DNA of 64,000 nt from Lepisosteus oculatus (Eukaryota > Chordata > Actinopteri > Semionotiformes > Lepisosteidae): assembly GCF_040954835.1 (NCBI RefSeq), contig NC_090699.1:15369817-15433816 (forward strand). Reading direction: 5' to 3'. Positions within the stretch are counted from its first letter, which is position 1; every line of letters starts with the position of its first letter. Position numbers and translations under genes: made by a program. This document shows positions 24,601 through 35,885 of this stretch, piece after piece. Below the pieces are notes generated by a model. That model searched no databases, was not told the origin of the DNA, and was given only the letters and a program-made list of their open reading frames with translations.

Positions 24601-25574
24601 CATCCATCCTTAGCTACTCAGCCCAATACTTGAAGCCTATACTTTGGCCTCCTTCAACACATGAGGTCCTGGGAGCAATCACTGTGGACTACGAGCTGAG
24701 TGAGCTCCATGCAGTTGTTGTTTCCTGTTATTCTAACCAAACCATTCCATTACTGTAACCTAACACAATCACCCACTGGCCTAATCCTTCATCCCTGATT
24801 GCAGAAATCCGAAGGCTTCCTCAGACGAGGGCCGCAGACCGGAGTTACAGTATGTGTTGTTTTGCAGTTGGAGTTTAAAGAGCGCAGGAGTGACTTGGTG
24901 TCGTTTGGCGTCCAATCGCTCACAATCCGCACAATCGTTGACCTCACCCTGATCACAGCGTGCGCTGATCACAAATCAATATGTCAACGTCATCGCACCG
25001 TGTGAAAGGTTCTCGTGGGAAACAGCACAGGTGAGTGGTGAGAAACATCAGCGAAGTGTTTGTGTCAGCGCTGACCAATCCCGTTCTGTGTGTGTGTGTG
25101 CCCACTGTGCAGTCCGAGCTCTAGGTCGAGGTCACCTCTCTCTCAACCTCCTCAGGAGGGGATGTTGGAGGAACAGCCTGTACTTTTTCATTGTTTTTTT
25201 GCCATTTCCAAAGAGAGCTGTTTGCTTTAAAAGGGCCTCACCCCCTGAAGTCCCTCCAGTCAGAGAGGAGACGCACCGACAGGTAAGCTGCAATTTCCAT
25301 GGTCTTCTCTCTCCCGGTCTTTCACTGTCAGTCTCCTCCTGTGTTCTTCTCGTCCCGACAGCGCTTGTTTCTTTAAAAGTGTTCTGTTTCCTTCCCATGC
25401 ACCAACCGAAAAGTGAGGAAAAACAAACCCCTGGTACTGCAAACTGCAAAATGCTCCGACTATCTCCATGCTGTCTTGAATAGGTGCCCTACTGAACGGC
25501 ATCAGCTTCAGTCTCATTCATGCTGCAAACATGGAGCGGTGTCACTGAAGTCAGAAAGGAGATGTTCTCTTTAG

Positions 25575-25868
25575 GCAGGACGGTGGTGCAGTCGTGAGCA
25601 TTCCCCCCTCATGGTGCTGGAGCTCTGGGTTCACTTCCTGGGGTGCTACCTGTGTGGAGTTTGTACGTTCTGCCCAAGTTTACGTGGGTTTCCTCCCACA
25701 GTCCAAAGACAGGCAGGATAATTGGTTTCTGTAAAAACTGGCCCTGGTGTGACTGTGTGTGACTGTGTGTGTCTATTTGCCTTGTGATGGACTGGTGTCC
25801 CATCCCGGGTGTGCCCTGCCTTGTTCCCATTACTTTCTGGGATAGACTCCAACCTGTGTAGTGGATGC
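25575..25868 (+). repeat. tRNA-derived SINE copy, near full length
   Basis: Head 'acggtggtgcagtcgtgagc' and B-box-like 'tgggttcacttcc', body 'gtggagtttgtacgttctgc' and tail 'gatagactccaacctgtgta'; it lacks the terminal TGGA run. Confidence 0.8.
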
Positions 25869-26299
25869 AGCTGTTAGCAAATGTGTGGGTGTCTGGATGC
25901 TCTCTCTATTGCAGTACTGTGTGCGTGTATATGGAATATACGAATAACAGTATATTATTCAGTGTCAGTACCAGTGTCCATGGGCTCCAACACAGGACCA
26001 AGGAGGACAGAAAGGTTGCCCTTATTTCAAAACAACTGTGCTGTTTGTTCAACACCAACAGCTAGCCCTGCGCTGGTTTGTACTATGATTCCAGTATCTT
26101 GGGATCAGTAGTCGAGGTGATTACAAAACAATCCTTTAGAATCAGTAACAGTTTGTCTGTCCTGACACGTCAGCGCAGTCTGGTCACTCTGAGCCCACTG
26201 CAATTCAGTGGACTAACTGGGAATATCCTGTGTCAGTATACAGCTCTGCACGCTGGGTCAGTGCCAACTTCAATAAACATGGCCTGTTTTTCAAAAAGG

Positions 26300-26545
26300 G
26301 TAGGGGGGTAACACTGGTGTCCTGGCCAAATTTCCCCCCTGTCCTTTACCAGTTATGGCCTCCTAATAACCCCCCTCTCTGAACTGGCTTCATCACTCTG
26401 CTCTCCTCCCCACTGAGAGCTGGTGTGTGTGAGCAGACTGGAGCATCATCCAGGTGGGGCTGCACACTGGTGCTGGTGGAGGGGAGACCCCACTACCTGT
26501 GAAGCGCTACACAAGTGTAAACAATTATTATTATTATTAATTACT
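26300..26545 (+). repeat. SINE3-like element, 5'-truncated
   Basis: Matches in reverse the 36930-37150 part of the element with the 5S head: 'ccagttatggcctcctaata', 'ctgaactggcttcatcactc' and 'cactgagagctggtgtgtgt'. It ends 'aagcgctacacaagtgtaaa' and an (ATT)n tail. Confidence 0.7.
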
Positions 26546-27279
26546 AACCCTAACAGTGTTTGTTAGCGATGCCCTTTGCTGCCCTCTAGAGAACACTAAA
26601 GTACAGGACTGAGTGCAGTTCTAGCTGCAGTAGCAGCTTCTTACTAAAATATTATTGTTACTAAGTAATGATTTAAGTGCCTGTCTCTGTGAGATGTATT
26701 GTAATATTCCCCGTAAGATTGTATTCTAGCCATAATACAATAGATCTACATCTCCTGTTCTAATTGTGATGAAAGGCGTCACCAGTATTACACCTACTCA
26801 CACACACAGGGCCTGGAGTCTGTGATGAAGTGTTCTGAGAAACATATTGAGATCAACACTCAAAGGAGGGAAGTGCACTGTACATTGAAGTAAACATGGC
26901 ATGACTCTTGATAAGTGTGTTCCGTCCCATCTGGGTGTCACCCGAGTATTTGTTCTGCTGTTTATTGTGAGGCGACTCCACGCTGGTGGTTGTGAGAGGG
27001 CAGAGTGGATTTAGGGGTACAGGGGTTCAATGTGGTGTTATTTTATGTAGTTAAATGTAAAGTGTATGTAAAGTGTATGTAATCTTAGGAAAACCAGGGT
27101 CGTTTTCGGCACTGTGGAGTCACACCTACACCAACTTACAAGCCTTCAGCTGGACATTAAATTATTATGAGTATTCAGCTATATATACAGTATGATAAAG
27201 TAGCATATATATTAGTTTGGACCCACATATTGGCTTACTTGTATGAATAATTCAAAAACTTTAAATAAGTGACACATTA

Positions 27280-27425
27280 GTATAGTGGTGAGCACTGGTG
27301 CCTTGCAGCACTGGGGCCCTGGGTTCAGCTCCAGGGGTGCTGTCTGTGTGGAGTTTGCATGTTCTCATGGGCCCATTCTGGGTGCTCTCTGCCTTGCACC
27401 TGCTTGTTGCTGGGATAGGTTATGC
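27280..27425 (+). repeat. tRNA-derived SINE fragment
   Basis: Head 'tatagtggtgagcactggtg' with B-box-like 'tgggttcagctcc' and body 'gtgtggagtttgcatgttct'; the middle is deleted. Confidence 0.65.
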
Positions 27426-27597
27426 TTCACCTGTAAGCCTGAAAAGGAATTAGTGGCCCCTTCAGTTCCTGCTAGAACATCACCTTTAATCCTGAGTGCT
27501 GTACTATGAACAGGGTCTAACCTTGCATTCTCCTTGAACTTCATTCTTTGTTCTAGGAGCAAACAGAAAAACAGCTGTATCCACCATTGAGAGAAAG

Positions 27598-28272
27598 ATG
27601 AGAGGATTAACCTGCATTCTGGTTCTCCTGCTGACTCTGGGCTTTGGTAAATTTACATTTCACCTCCCTTTGTCCACTCTGCGATCGTCAGCGTGTCTGT
27701 GACTACCGGCCAGAACTCCAAAACTCCACGCCAAACTGTCATGGGGCAGGTGGAGTGATGTCTTTCCCCTCACAAAAAGGCAATAGTGAGATGTATTTAA
27801 AGCCATACCCTTGCTTAGGAAGTGAATCGTCTTTTTTTTTCAAAAAAGCCTTCCCAAGTACTGCCCGCCTGTTGATTGTTCTGACGTGTTTGCTATTGCG
27901 GTCCATTTTACTGAAGCAGTGTTCCGTTAAGCAAGTACGGTTCAATCAAACTTCCCAGCCATGTTGTTGAAGCTGATATCCTGGCTTCTTTCAAGAAACA
28001 GCTGGATGAGATCCTCCAATCAGGACAGGAGGCTCTACTTTACACACAGGGTGGTGGGAGTGTGGAACTAGCTGCCCAGAAATGTTGTTGAAACCAATGC
28101 GCTGGCTTCTTTCAAGAAACAGCTGGATGAGATCTGGGATCATCCAACCATTTTCTCATCGCTTCATCCAATGCAGGGTTGTGGGGGAGCTGGGGCCTAT
28201 CCCAGCACGCAACAGGCGCAAGGCAGGGTTCACCCCGGACCGGACACCAGTCCGTCACAGGACAGACAGACA

Positions 28273-28306
<34 letters not shown>

Positions 28307-30816
28307 AGGGCCAGTTTTCCCAGAAGCCAATTAACCTACAAGCATATCTGTGGCAGTAGGAGGAAACTGGAGCAAACCCAGAGAGAACACGCAAACTCCA
28401 CCCAAATAGCACCCCAGGTCCAAATTGAACCCAAGGCCCGAGCACTGCGAGGTAGCAATACTGACCACTGTGCTACGACATTTCCCCCCGGAAGAACTCG
28501 ATCGAGGTTAATTACAGCTAGGTTCCACCTGTCCCTCAACCCCCAGTTTCCGCGAGCAGTCAGCGACAATGGGAGCCAAGGTCATTCAGAAAAGCAGACG
28601 TGCACCCATGCCGAGAGAGGCTGTGGGTGCTTCTTTCATGCTTGCCTGGCCTCTTTCATGTCGCCGAGTTGCTTCAAGAAACCGAACTCTGCTTGTGAGT
28701 AGATCTCCCCCTACTGGCTAAAATATCACACGGGACAGATCACCGAAGAGACGAACTAGTAGAAAGATGTTGTGCAAGGTGGTGCTGTCACCCTCACCCA
28801 TTATTTCTGCCGCAACAACGCGGGCACTGAAACCAAAGGAAAAAAATGCACTGGATGCAATCTTGAAACGTTTCATCTGCCTGCCGGTCCTTTTAGTTGA
28901 CCTCTGGCTCGTCAGGAGGTTTGTGGAGGAGGGCAGAATTGCAAGGCGCGCACCTCACCCTGGGAGCCACCCCAGACGTGTGTTCTCTTGATGGAGTAGT
29001 AGTGCACACGGGCAACAGACACACGCCCGCTCACTGCTCTGAATGGGGATCTTCACTCGTTCTTTGCAGGACAGGCTCTGAAGTGCAACCTCTGCATCGC
29101 CAACAGACCCGGCGGTGCCTGCACCCCCACCGTGGAGACATGTGGTCGTGACCAGAACTACTGTGTCCGTGCCATCTTCATCGCCTCCCCCTGTAAGTCC
29201 ACTGTCAACAGCACTGCTGTGTCTGCATGGTCTTCATCACCTTCCCCTGTAAGTCCACTGTCAACAGCACTGCTGTGTCTGCATGGTCTTCATCACCTTT
29301 CCCTGTAAGTCCACTGTCAACAGCACTGCTGTGTCTGCATGGTCTTCATCACCTTTCCCTGTAAGTCCACTGTCAACAGCACTGCTGTGTCTGCATGGTC
29401 TTCATCACCTTTCCCTGTAAGACCACTGTCAACAGCACTGCTGTGTCTGCATGTTCTTCATCGCCTCCCCCTGTAAGTCCACTGTCAACAGCACTGCTGT
29501 GTCTGCATGGTCTTCATCGCCTTCCCCTGTAAGTCCACTGTCAACAGCACTGCTGTGTCTGCATGGTCTTCATCACCTTTCCCTGTAAGTCCACTGTCAA
29601 CAGCACTGCTGTGTCTGCATGTTCTTCATCACCTTCCCCTGTAAGTCCACTGTCAACAGCACTGCTGTGTCTGCATGTTCTTCATCACCTTTCCCTGTAA
29701 GACCACTGTCAACAGCACTGCTGTGTCTGCATGTTCTTCATCACCTTTCCCTGTAAGACCACTGTCACCAGCACTGCTGTGTCTGCATGTTCTTCATCAC
29801 CTTCCCCTGTAAGACCACTGTCAACAGCACTGCTGTGTCTGCATGGTCTTCATCACCTTCCCCTGTAAGACCACTGTCAACAGCACTGCTGTGTCTGCAT
29901 GTTCTTCATCACCTTCCCCTGTAAGACCACTGTCAACAGCACTGCTGTGTCAGCATGTTCTTCATCACCTTCCCCTGTAAGACCACTGTCAACAGCACTG
30001 CTGTGTCTGCATGTTCTTCATCACCTTCCCCTGTAAGACCACTGTCAACAGCACTGCTGTGTCTGCATGTTCTTCATCACCTTCCCCTGTAAGACCACTG
30101 TCAACAGCACTGCTGTGTCTGCATGGTCTTCATCACCTTCCCCTGTAAGACCACTGTCAACAGCACTGCTGTGTCTGCATGGTCTTCATCACCTTCCCCT
30201 GTAAGACCACTGTCAACAGCACTGCTGTGTCTGCATGTTCTTCATCACCTTTCCCTGTAAGACCACTGCCAACAGCACTGCTGTGTCAGCATGGTCTTCA
30301 TCACCTTTCCCTGTAAGACCACTGCCAACAGCACTGCTGTGTCAGCATGGTCTTCATCACCTTCCCCTGTAAGCAAGAACCATTTCTGTTTGTTAGGCTC
30401 TGACGTTTAATGAAAACGTCCTGAGCACAGACCTTGCACGTTCTGGTTTTCCCAAGTGAAACAACAGCTGCAGCCGCTTCATGTGTGTGTGGAATTTAAA
30501 GCGCACCTGCTGCGTGAGCACAGACACTGACTCTCACGGATACAGGGAAGCCTCGACGTGCAACCTCCTCGTGCAAGCTAGTCACCACTCCTGTGCAGCC
30601 CAATCGTGAAAAACGAGGCTCAGTTCTAGCCCTTTGAATGACATGAAACAATGATGGCTTGAGAAAACGCCCTCAGATCCCCCCCCAAACTCCACCTCCT
30701 GTCTCTGTCTTGCAGATGGGTATTTCCGCCGATGCATCAAAGGAACGGATTGCTTCAGCCTGCAGTCCTCCCGCTACTTCAAAGCCACGTGCTGCAAAAG
30801 GGACCTCTGTAACTGA
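27598..30816 (+). CDS. Secreted Ly6/uPAR-domain protein (three exons)
   Basis: Small secreted protein with the three-finger Ly6/uPAR (LU) fold; members act as extracellular ligands or receptor modulators, but this one's partner cannot be read from sequence. Exons: 27598-27646 (signal peptide, hydrophobic core ILVLLLTLGF), 29070-29192 and 30716-30816, sum 273 nt, 90 aa. All introns are phase 1, the LU-family pattern. Mature part: ten cysteines, starting LKCNLC and ending with the family hallmark CCKRDLCN directly before the stop. No hydrophobic tail follows, so it is predicted secreted rather than GPI-anchored. This start is chosen because it opens a signal peptide and joins in phase. A polyadenylation signal AATAAA is at 31570. 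Intron 2 begins with a minisatellite copied from the exon 2 donor (see findings). No orthologue name is assigned. Confidence 0.88.
28000..28136 (+). repeat. LINE tail fragment, partly duplicated
   Basis: Two copies of 'ggcttctttcaagaaacagc' 'tggatgagatc' flank 'acacagggtggtgggagtgt'. This is the plus-strand equivalent of the LINE tail at 1-395. It lies in intron 1 of the Ly6 gene. Confidence 0.55.
28139..28482 (-). repeat. tRNA-derived SINE copy with (CA)n
   Basis: Tail 'catccaaccattttctcatc', 'gacaccagtccgtcacagga', an internal CA run at about 28270-28305, and the head end 'gcactgcgaggtagcaatac'. Ly6 intron 1. Confidence 0.8.
29193..30372 (+). repeat. 56-bp minisatellite carrying repeated splice donors
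   Basis: About 21 units of 'gtaagtccactgtcaacagc' 'actgctgtgtctgcatggtc' 'ttcatcaccttcccct'. Each unit boundary reads CCCCT|GTAAGNCC, the same as the real exon 2 donor at 29192/29193, and the second half resembles the last coding bases of exon 2. Sub-variants (AAGTCC versus AAGACC; GGTCTTC versus GTTCTTC) cluster along the array. Confidence 0.95.
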
Positions 30817-33079
30817 GGGGGCAGAGCAGGGATCCTGTTCCACTAGCAGTGGAGTTTCTGTCTCTCCCCTGTTTCTTACAGATCTCCACTTGTCCTAGTG
30901 TCCTCTCATCATCCCGGCCCTAACGCCACCTTTGCTGTGTGGATATTTGTGTGGGAGAACGGCCTGGGTGTTGGGCCTGGTCTTATTCCAGGCCCGGCAG
31001 AGGGTTTTTCTTGATGCCCGAGTCCTCGATTTGTCTTGGCTTGTGTAAGGAGCACGTAGTCGGGACATCCAAAAATACACGAGGCCGGAGACAGCAGCGA
31101 GATGGATTTTCTTCTTGTATTCACGGTAGTTGTATACCCAAACTCAAGGCAAGCATCAGAGGTTAAATACACTTCATTTGAGGATCAAATGTTAAACCAA
31201 TAGGAGTGATCATTAATGGTGATCTCAGTAGGAACGGTCGGAGTAAAGTGAGGTCGAATCGTTCAGTCTCTTCTGCCCCTTCACCTGGAACTACACCGTC
31301 GAAGGTGTATCTCTCATTAGATCCACCCTGCATCAGACCCCTAGACCATCTCCCTGCTGCCTCCATCTCTCGATGGCCCACCCAGTCATCTCATCAAGTC
31401 GCCCTGCGTCGCCCTGCGTCGCCCTCTGCTGGAACCAGGTGACATGGTGTGTGCGACTGATAGTTAGATCCCCACAACAAAGGAGCAGCTTTCGAACTGT
31501 ATACTGTATACCACTATAAAGAATCAGCTATAATGCACTCCTTTTGTCATTTCTCATTTTTTCTTCTGAAATAAAGCTTTTAAATGAGAGTTCCTATGTG
31601 TCCTGTGATGCTTTTCCACTTGTAGTGTCAAGATACTATAGAAGGGACAGGAAACAAGCTGTAAAGGAAACTCTGGACAGAAAGATCAAATTTCTAAGCC
31701 TGTGCAGTCATCTGTCAAGTGCAACTCATACGTTCATCAACAAAACAGAAATGTTAAAGAAATTCTGAACCACATAGCTCATCCATTTTGTGTGATAGGA
31801 ATTCGGAACCCTTGTGGATTCAGGGTTCTGCTTTGTTTTAGTGAGTTTCTTTTTTTGTGTTGCTTTGTTTTTCCCCTGAGTTCCCATAGCTGGTTTGCCT
31901 ACACGAGCAACACACATCACAAACAATTCTGGGCTCTTCTTCTTCAACAGAGAGGAGTCCAGAGTTCAGAAGCCGGTGCTGTGAATTTAACCCTCCATCG
32001 TGTGTGTTTGTGTGAGGTCCATAATTCTCATGCAGCCACTTTGTAGACCAGAGAAGAGTGATCTTTGTAACACAGTCACTGTTCCCCCTTTTGCAAAGTG
32101 ATTTCTTCTGCCAGTGCACACTCCAAAGAAAATCAGAAAAAACCCTGCGAGTAACATCTGTTTTGTCCGAAGATATTCTACACTCCCAGCTTTGTCTCCT
32201 TTTGTGACACTATTGCTCCATTTAGGTTCAAAGTGAAAGCAGTAGCAGTCATTTTCAAATACATCCAGGCAAATATACAGTACTTCGCCCCGAACTGTGG
32301 TAAAAAACTGTGTAGGAAAGACAATGTTAACAAGTCCGTGTACCAAAATGTATTGCTGTAACTGTAATGCTGTAATATCAACGCTGCACCTATGAATTCC
32401 TTAAAGAATTAAATACTCCCCTACTGGAGAGTACTCTGTCTTCGTTGTCTAATATTAAAGCATGCCAAAACCTGCACATTAAACAACATAGCAGCATTCC
32501 TGACTATTAAATGTATCTTTTGTGAGATGATAAAATCTTAATTTTCAGGGACTCAGCTGGGCACCTGTGGACTGGTGTCAGTGGTGCTGAGAGAGGCGGG
32601 GAGCCCAGCGGGGTGGGAAGGGTTAATCCTGCTCCTTCCAGAGCAGAGGAGCCACACAGCACAGCAGCTCTGGACAGAGAGGAGCTCCCCTGAGTCTCTG
32701 TCCAGAAGTGAGAGAGACCTGCAGAGCTGCACCCTGTCGCTGGGAAGAGCTGCTGCCCTGTTTCCTCTTCATGAAGACATGAGCACCCTGCTGGACTGGA
32801 GCCCTGGCCTTGTGTGAGGAGGACCGGCTCTCAGAGGAGTGAAGGGAGAGGGGGAACAGAGGAACGCGAAGAGTTAAAGGCTTTTCCAGAGCTGGGACTC
32901 TTTCCAAGCTGCGTCAGAGCTGCTTGCAATCTCTCCAGGTCATCCAACCACCTGTCAGTTCAAAGGCTGGACCCTGTTAGCTTCACTAATGACGATATAA
33001 GGACTGAAAGGGCTTGTTTTCCACAGATGAGAGAACGCCCTCAGAAAGTTCGAGGAATTGTACTGTCCCCTCGATAGCC

Positions 33080-33420
33080 CAGTAAAACTGTAACAGGCAT
33101 AATAATATTTAATATTTATTAATTAACCATACTACTTTTAACCATACTATTTTTTGCACTGTACCAAGAATTACCTTGCACTGTTTTTGTCCTGTTATAT
33201 TTTCTCTGTTTGCGGAATTTTGCACAGTTTTGATTACTTGATTACGTTATTTATGTTATGTTATTACATGTTACTGTTATTGCTATTGTGTTACTGTCTA
33301 TTGTCTTATCTTCTGTCATATTTATATACTGCACCTGAGTGACTAATGAGAAACACTTTTCATTATACTATGCACCTGTATGTTTAATGACAATAAAGTT
33401 GAATTGAATTGAATTGAATT
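33080..33420 (+). repeat. LINE 3' end with GAATT tail
   Basis: AT-rich 3'UTR-like stretch ('ttgcactgtaccaagaatta', 'aatgacaataaagttgaatt') ending in (GAATT)n. This resembles the 3' ends of Rex/CR1-like LINEs in fish; the LINE at 59.7 kb has a comparable '..gcactttaaggtactgcac' to 'aataaaaaaatcttga' end. Confidence 0.55.
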
Positions 33421-34029
33421 TGGGATTTCCAAGTGGAAGTGAACTTCTGCAGTGCCGGGGTAAGTCAAGTCGTGGGACCGTCAGACGTTATCGGTTCTGT
33501 TCATGCCCGAGGCCTCGGATTCCAGAGCGACGTTCTCTCAGGTTAAACTGCGGGGTTCTGCTGTCGAGCCCCCCAGAGCTGTGGGGGGTTCGTTGATGAA
33601 ACGCACAGGGCACCCCCTCCTGAGACCCCGACGAAGACCCCACTCACTCATTAAGAGAGCCGAGCTAGAAGGAAAGTTAGCGCTGGCGATGTCGTCGGGG
33701 TCTGGGAAGATAGAGGAAAAGGACCAGCTGTCAGGAGTCCCTGTAGCGGTGATCCCATCGGATTCATGGTACCTTCAGAGATACTTCCAAATCTGATTCT
33801 GTTTCCGTCCGAGGCCTCAGTGTCCAGAGGGATCTTCCCTCCGGTTCACCCTTTCAATCAGAAGGTCTGGGGGTGACTGCGCTGATTCCTCTCGCACCCT
33901 GTTTGTTTGGTGACGCAGCTGTATCCAGCTGTTTTGGCAATATGCCCCTCTTTTCTCAGCAGGATCAGTGCTCAGTGTCTCCCTGTGGGCTTTTCCATCT
34001 CCAGCTGCAGTTGAGGGCAGCCGAGATGT

Positions 34030-34192
34030 GCAGGTGTGTGAATTGGCTACTGGGAAAACCGGCCCCGGTGTGACTGGCGTCCCATCCAGGGTGTACCCTG
34101 CCTTGTGCCCTTGTGCCCGGTACTTGCTGGGATAGACTCCAGCTCCCCCGTGACCTGGTCCTGGATAAAGCCGTTAGAAAATGGATGGATGG
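34030..34192 (+). repeat. tRNA-derived SINE, 5'-truncated
   Basis: 3' half only: 'tgtgtgaattggctactggg', 'ggcgtcccatccagggtgta' and 'gataaagccgttagaaaatg' plus GGAT repeats. It ends about 50 bp before the acceptor of the TRIM exon. Confidence 0.75.
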
Positions 34193-34243
34193 GATGATCT
34201 TCTCCTCTCATCTATGTCTGTTGCCACTTCTCCGTTCACAGAA

Positions 34244-34821
34244 ATGGCCTCACCCAGCAGCCTGCTGTCCGAAGAGCAGTTCCTGTGCTCGATCTGCCTG
34301 GATGTGTTCGCCAGCCCGGTCTCCCTTCCCTGCGGGCACAACTTCTGCCAGGCCTGTATCGGGGGGTACTGGGACAGCTGGGGGGGGGTTGTCAGTGCCC
34401 GCTGTGTAAGAAGACTTTTCCTCTAAGGCCTGATCTCAGCGTTAACAGGTTTATTGAGGAAATGGCTGAGCAGTTCAGGAGGACAAGATTAGACCGCGCT
34501 GACGGGGGCGCCGCCGGCCCAGGGGAGGTGCCCTGTGACGTCTGCACCGCGGAGAAGCTCAGGGCGGTGAAGTCCTGCCTGGTGTGTCTGGCCTCCTACT
34601 GCGACGAGCACGTCCAGCCGCACTATCAAGGAGCTGCCTTCAGGACACACAGATTGACGGAGCCAGTGAGCCACCTGAAGCACAAGCTGTGCAAGAGGCA
34701 CGAGAGACTCCTGGAGCTGTTCTGCACGACTGATCGGACCTGTATTTGTCAGTTCTGCGCCGAGTCAGACCACCGGACCCACAGCATTGTCCCGTTAGAG
34801 GAGGAATGCAGAGCGAGGAAG
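34244..34821 (+). pseudogene. Orphan TRIM exon: RING and two B-boxes, frame broken
   Basis: First coding exon of a finTRIM/TRIM25-like E3 ubiquitin ligase. The ATG at 34244 follows an acceptor (TTCACAG). The RING N-part has CSIC, then CGHNFCQAC; the last zinc pair (CQCPLC) is in a different frame, because a run of nine G (34380-34388) puts the two halves out of phase. B-box 1 follows (CDVC .. CLVC .. CDEH) at about 34531-34620, then B-box 2 (HKLCKRHERLLELFC .. CQFCAESDHRTH) at about 34681-34785. The exon ends EEECRARK|gtgggt at 34821, a normal position for a fish TRIM first exon. No coiled-coil or B30.2 exon is found on the plus strand downstream; the B30.2 at 39.4 kb is on the opposite strand. 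It is either a true pseudogene or fragment, or a homopolymer error in the assembly. Confidence 0.8.
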
Positions 34822-35002
34822 GTGGGTTTTCGAATTCGAATCCTGCGTTTCAAGCATTCATCGATATATCCTAAATGCATTAAAGCCGTTAACTACAGTG
34901 TACTCAGGTTTTATTCGAGATAACTTGCAGAAAACAGTCAGACAGCGCAATGAAGCACCACAACTTCGCAAGGAAACATCTCTACTGCACAGGCACCATG
35001 AA

Positions 35003-35248
35003 CATCCATCCATTTTGTAACTGCTCCATCCACTTCAGGGGCGCCAGGGAGCTAGAGTCTATCCCAGCAAGCAACAGGCGCAAGGGCAGGGCAGATACAC
35101 TCTCACAGCAGGGTCTACCAGCATGTCTTTGAACTCTGGGAGAAAACCAGAACACCCCCGTGAACATGCAAACTCCACACAGACAGCACCCCAGGTCAAG
35201 ACTTGAACCCAGGGTCCCACCATTTCAAGGTACCACTGTGTCTCCTAA
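35003..35248 (-). repeat. tRNA-derived SINE copy
   Basis: Tail 'catccatccattttgtaact', 'gagtctatcccagcaagcaa', body 'aacatgcaaactccacacag' and a decayed head. Confidence 0.78.
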
Positions 35249-35599
35249 AGACCATTGTTAGGCTGATGTAAATTCAGGAGGGATACTTAACAAAAGCTTC
35301 TACTATAAGGGTATTCATTGGCTAAAAGAAAGCCTATCTCAAATGATTATTCATTTCATCTAAAACGTGTGAGAGTAATTAAAAGTATAGATACAGCATT
35401 GTATTTGCCTTAATACAATATTGAATGTACAATGTGGAGGCCAGCTCTCATATCTACACCTTCATGGCCTCCTTCACTGAGAAACTCTACCCATACTTCA
35501 GCCCCCGTATGAACCAGGACGGCACAAACTCAGCCCCTCTGATCCTCTCTCCCGTCAGGCACGCAGACTGAATCAGCTGACTAGCCACCTGCCATCACT

Positions 35600-35885
35600 G
35601 GGGTATGCAAACTGCAGCTGGTCAGGAACTGAGTCTCCTTAGCCTGAAGGGAGTGTCCCGTACTGACAGGCTGAAGGAACTGAGTCTCTTTAGTCTGAAA
35701 ACAGTGTCCCGCACTGACAGGATGGAGGAACTGAGTCTCTTTAGTCTGAAGGGAGTGTCCCACACTGACAGGCTGGAGGATTTGAGTCTCTTTAGCCTTG
35801 AATAGAGAAGATTACAAGGCGACCTGATACAGACATTCAAAATCCTCAAAGGGTCCAACAATGTCTACCCTTTTTCCAAATGAAC
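35600..35885 (+). repeat. LINE ORF2 tail with internal 51-bp tandem duplication
   Basis: Encodes a LINE-tail-like ELSLFSLK motif four times in a row (51-bp, 17-codon units), followed by a 'TFKILKGSNNVYPFSK'-like end at about 35830-35880. The amplification keeps the reading frame. It is not a host gene. Confidence 0.6.

Larger units (their letters stand above)
24246..27597. other. Intergenic between septin1 and the Ly6 gene
   Basis: Repeat-rich spacer holding the elements listed separately (24410, 25575, 26300 and 27280). No exon is recognised; the ORF at 25031-25483 has no family signature and overlaps an antisense ORF of similar quality. Confidence 0.6.
30817..34243. other. Intergenic between the Ly6 gene and the TRIM exon
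   Basis: No supported gene. 31561-31580 has an AATAAA probably used by the Ly6 gene. 33080-33420 is a LINE 3' end (listed). 32570-32900 is GC-richer but shows no domain on either strand. 34030-34192 is SINE-derived. Confidence 0.5.

Noticed and set aside
25031-25483. 150-codon plus-strand ORF in the intergenic spacer
   Set aside because: No recognisable motif, and a similar-length antisense ORF overlaps it.
32570-32900. Possible 5' exon of another TRIM or NLR-type gene
   Set aside because: GC-rich and ORF-bearing on both strands, but no RING, NACHT or other motif and no supporting downstream exons.
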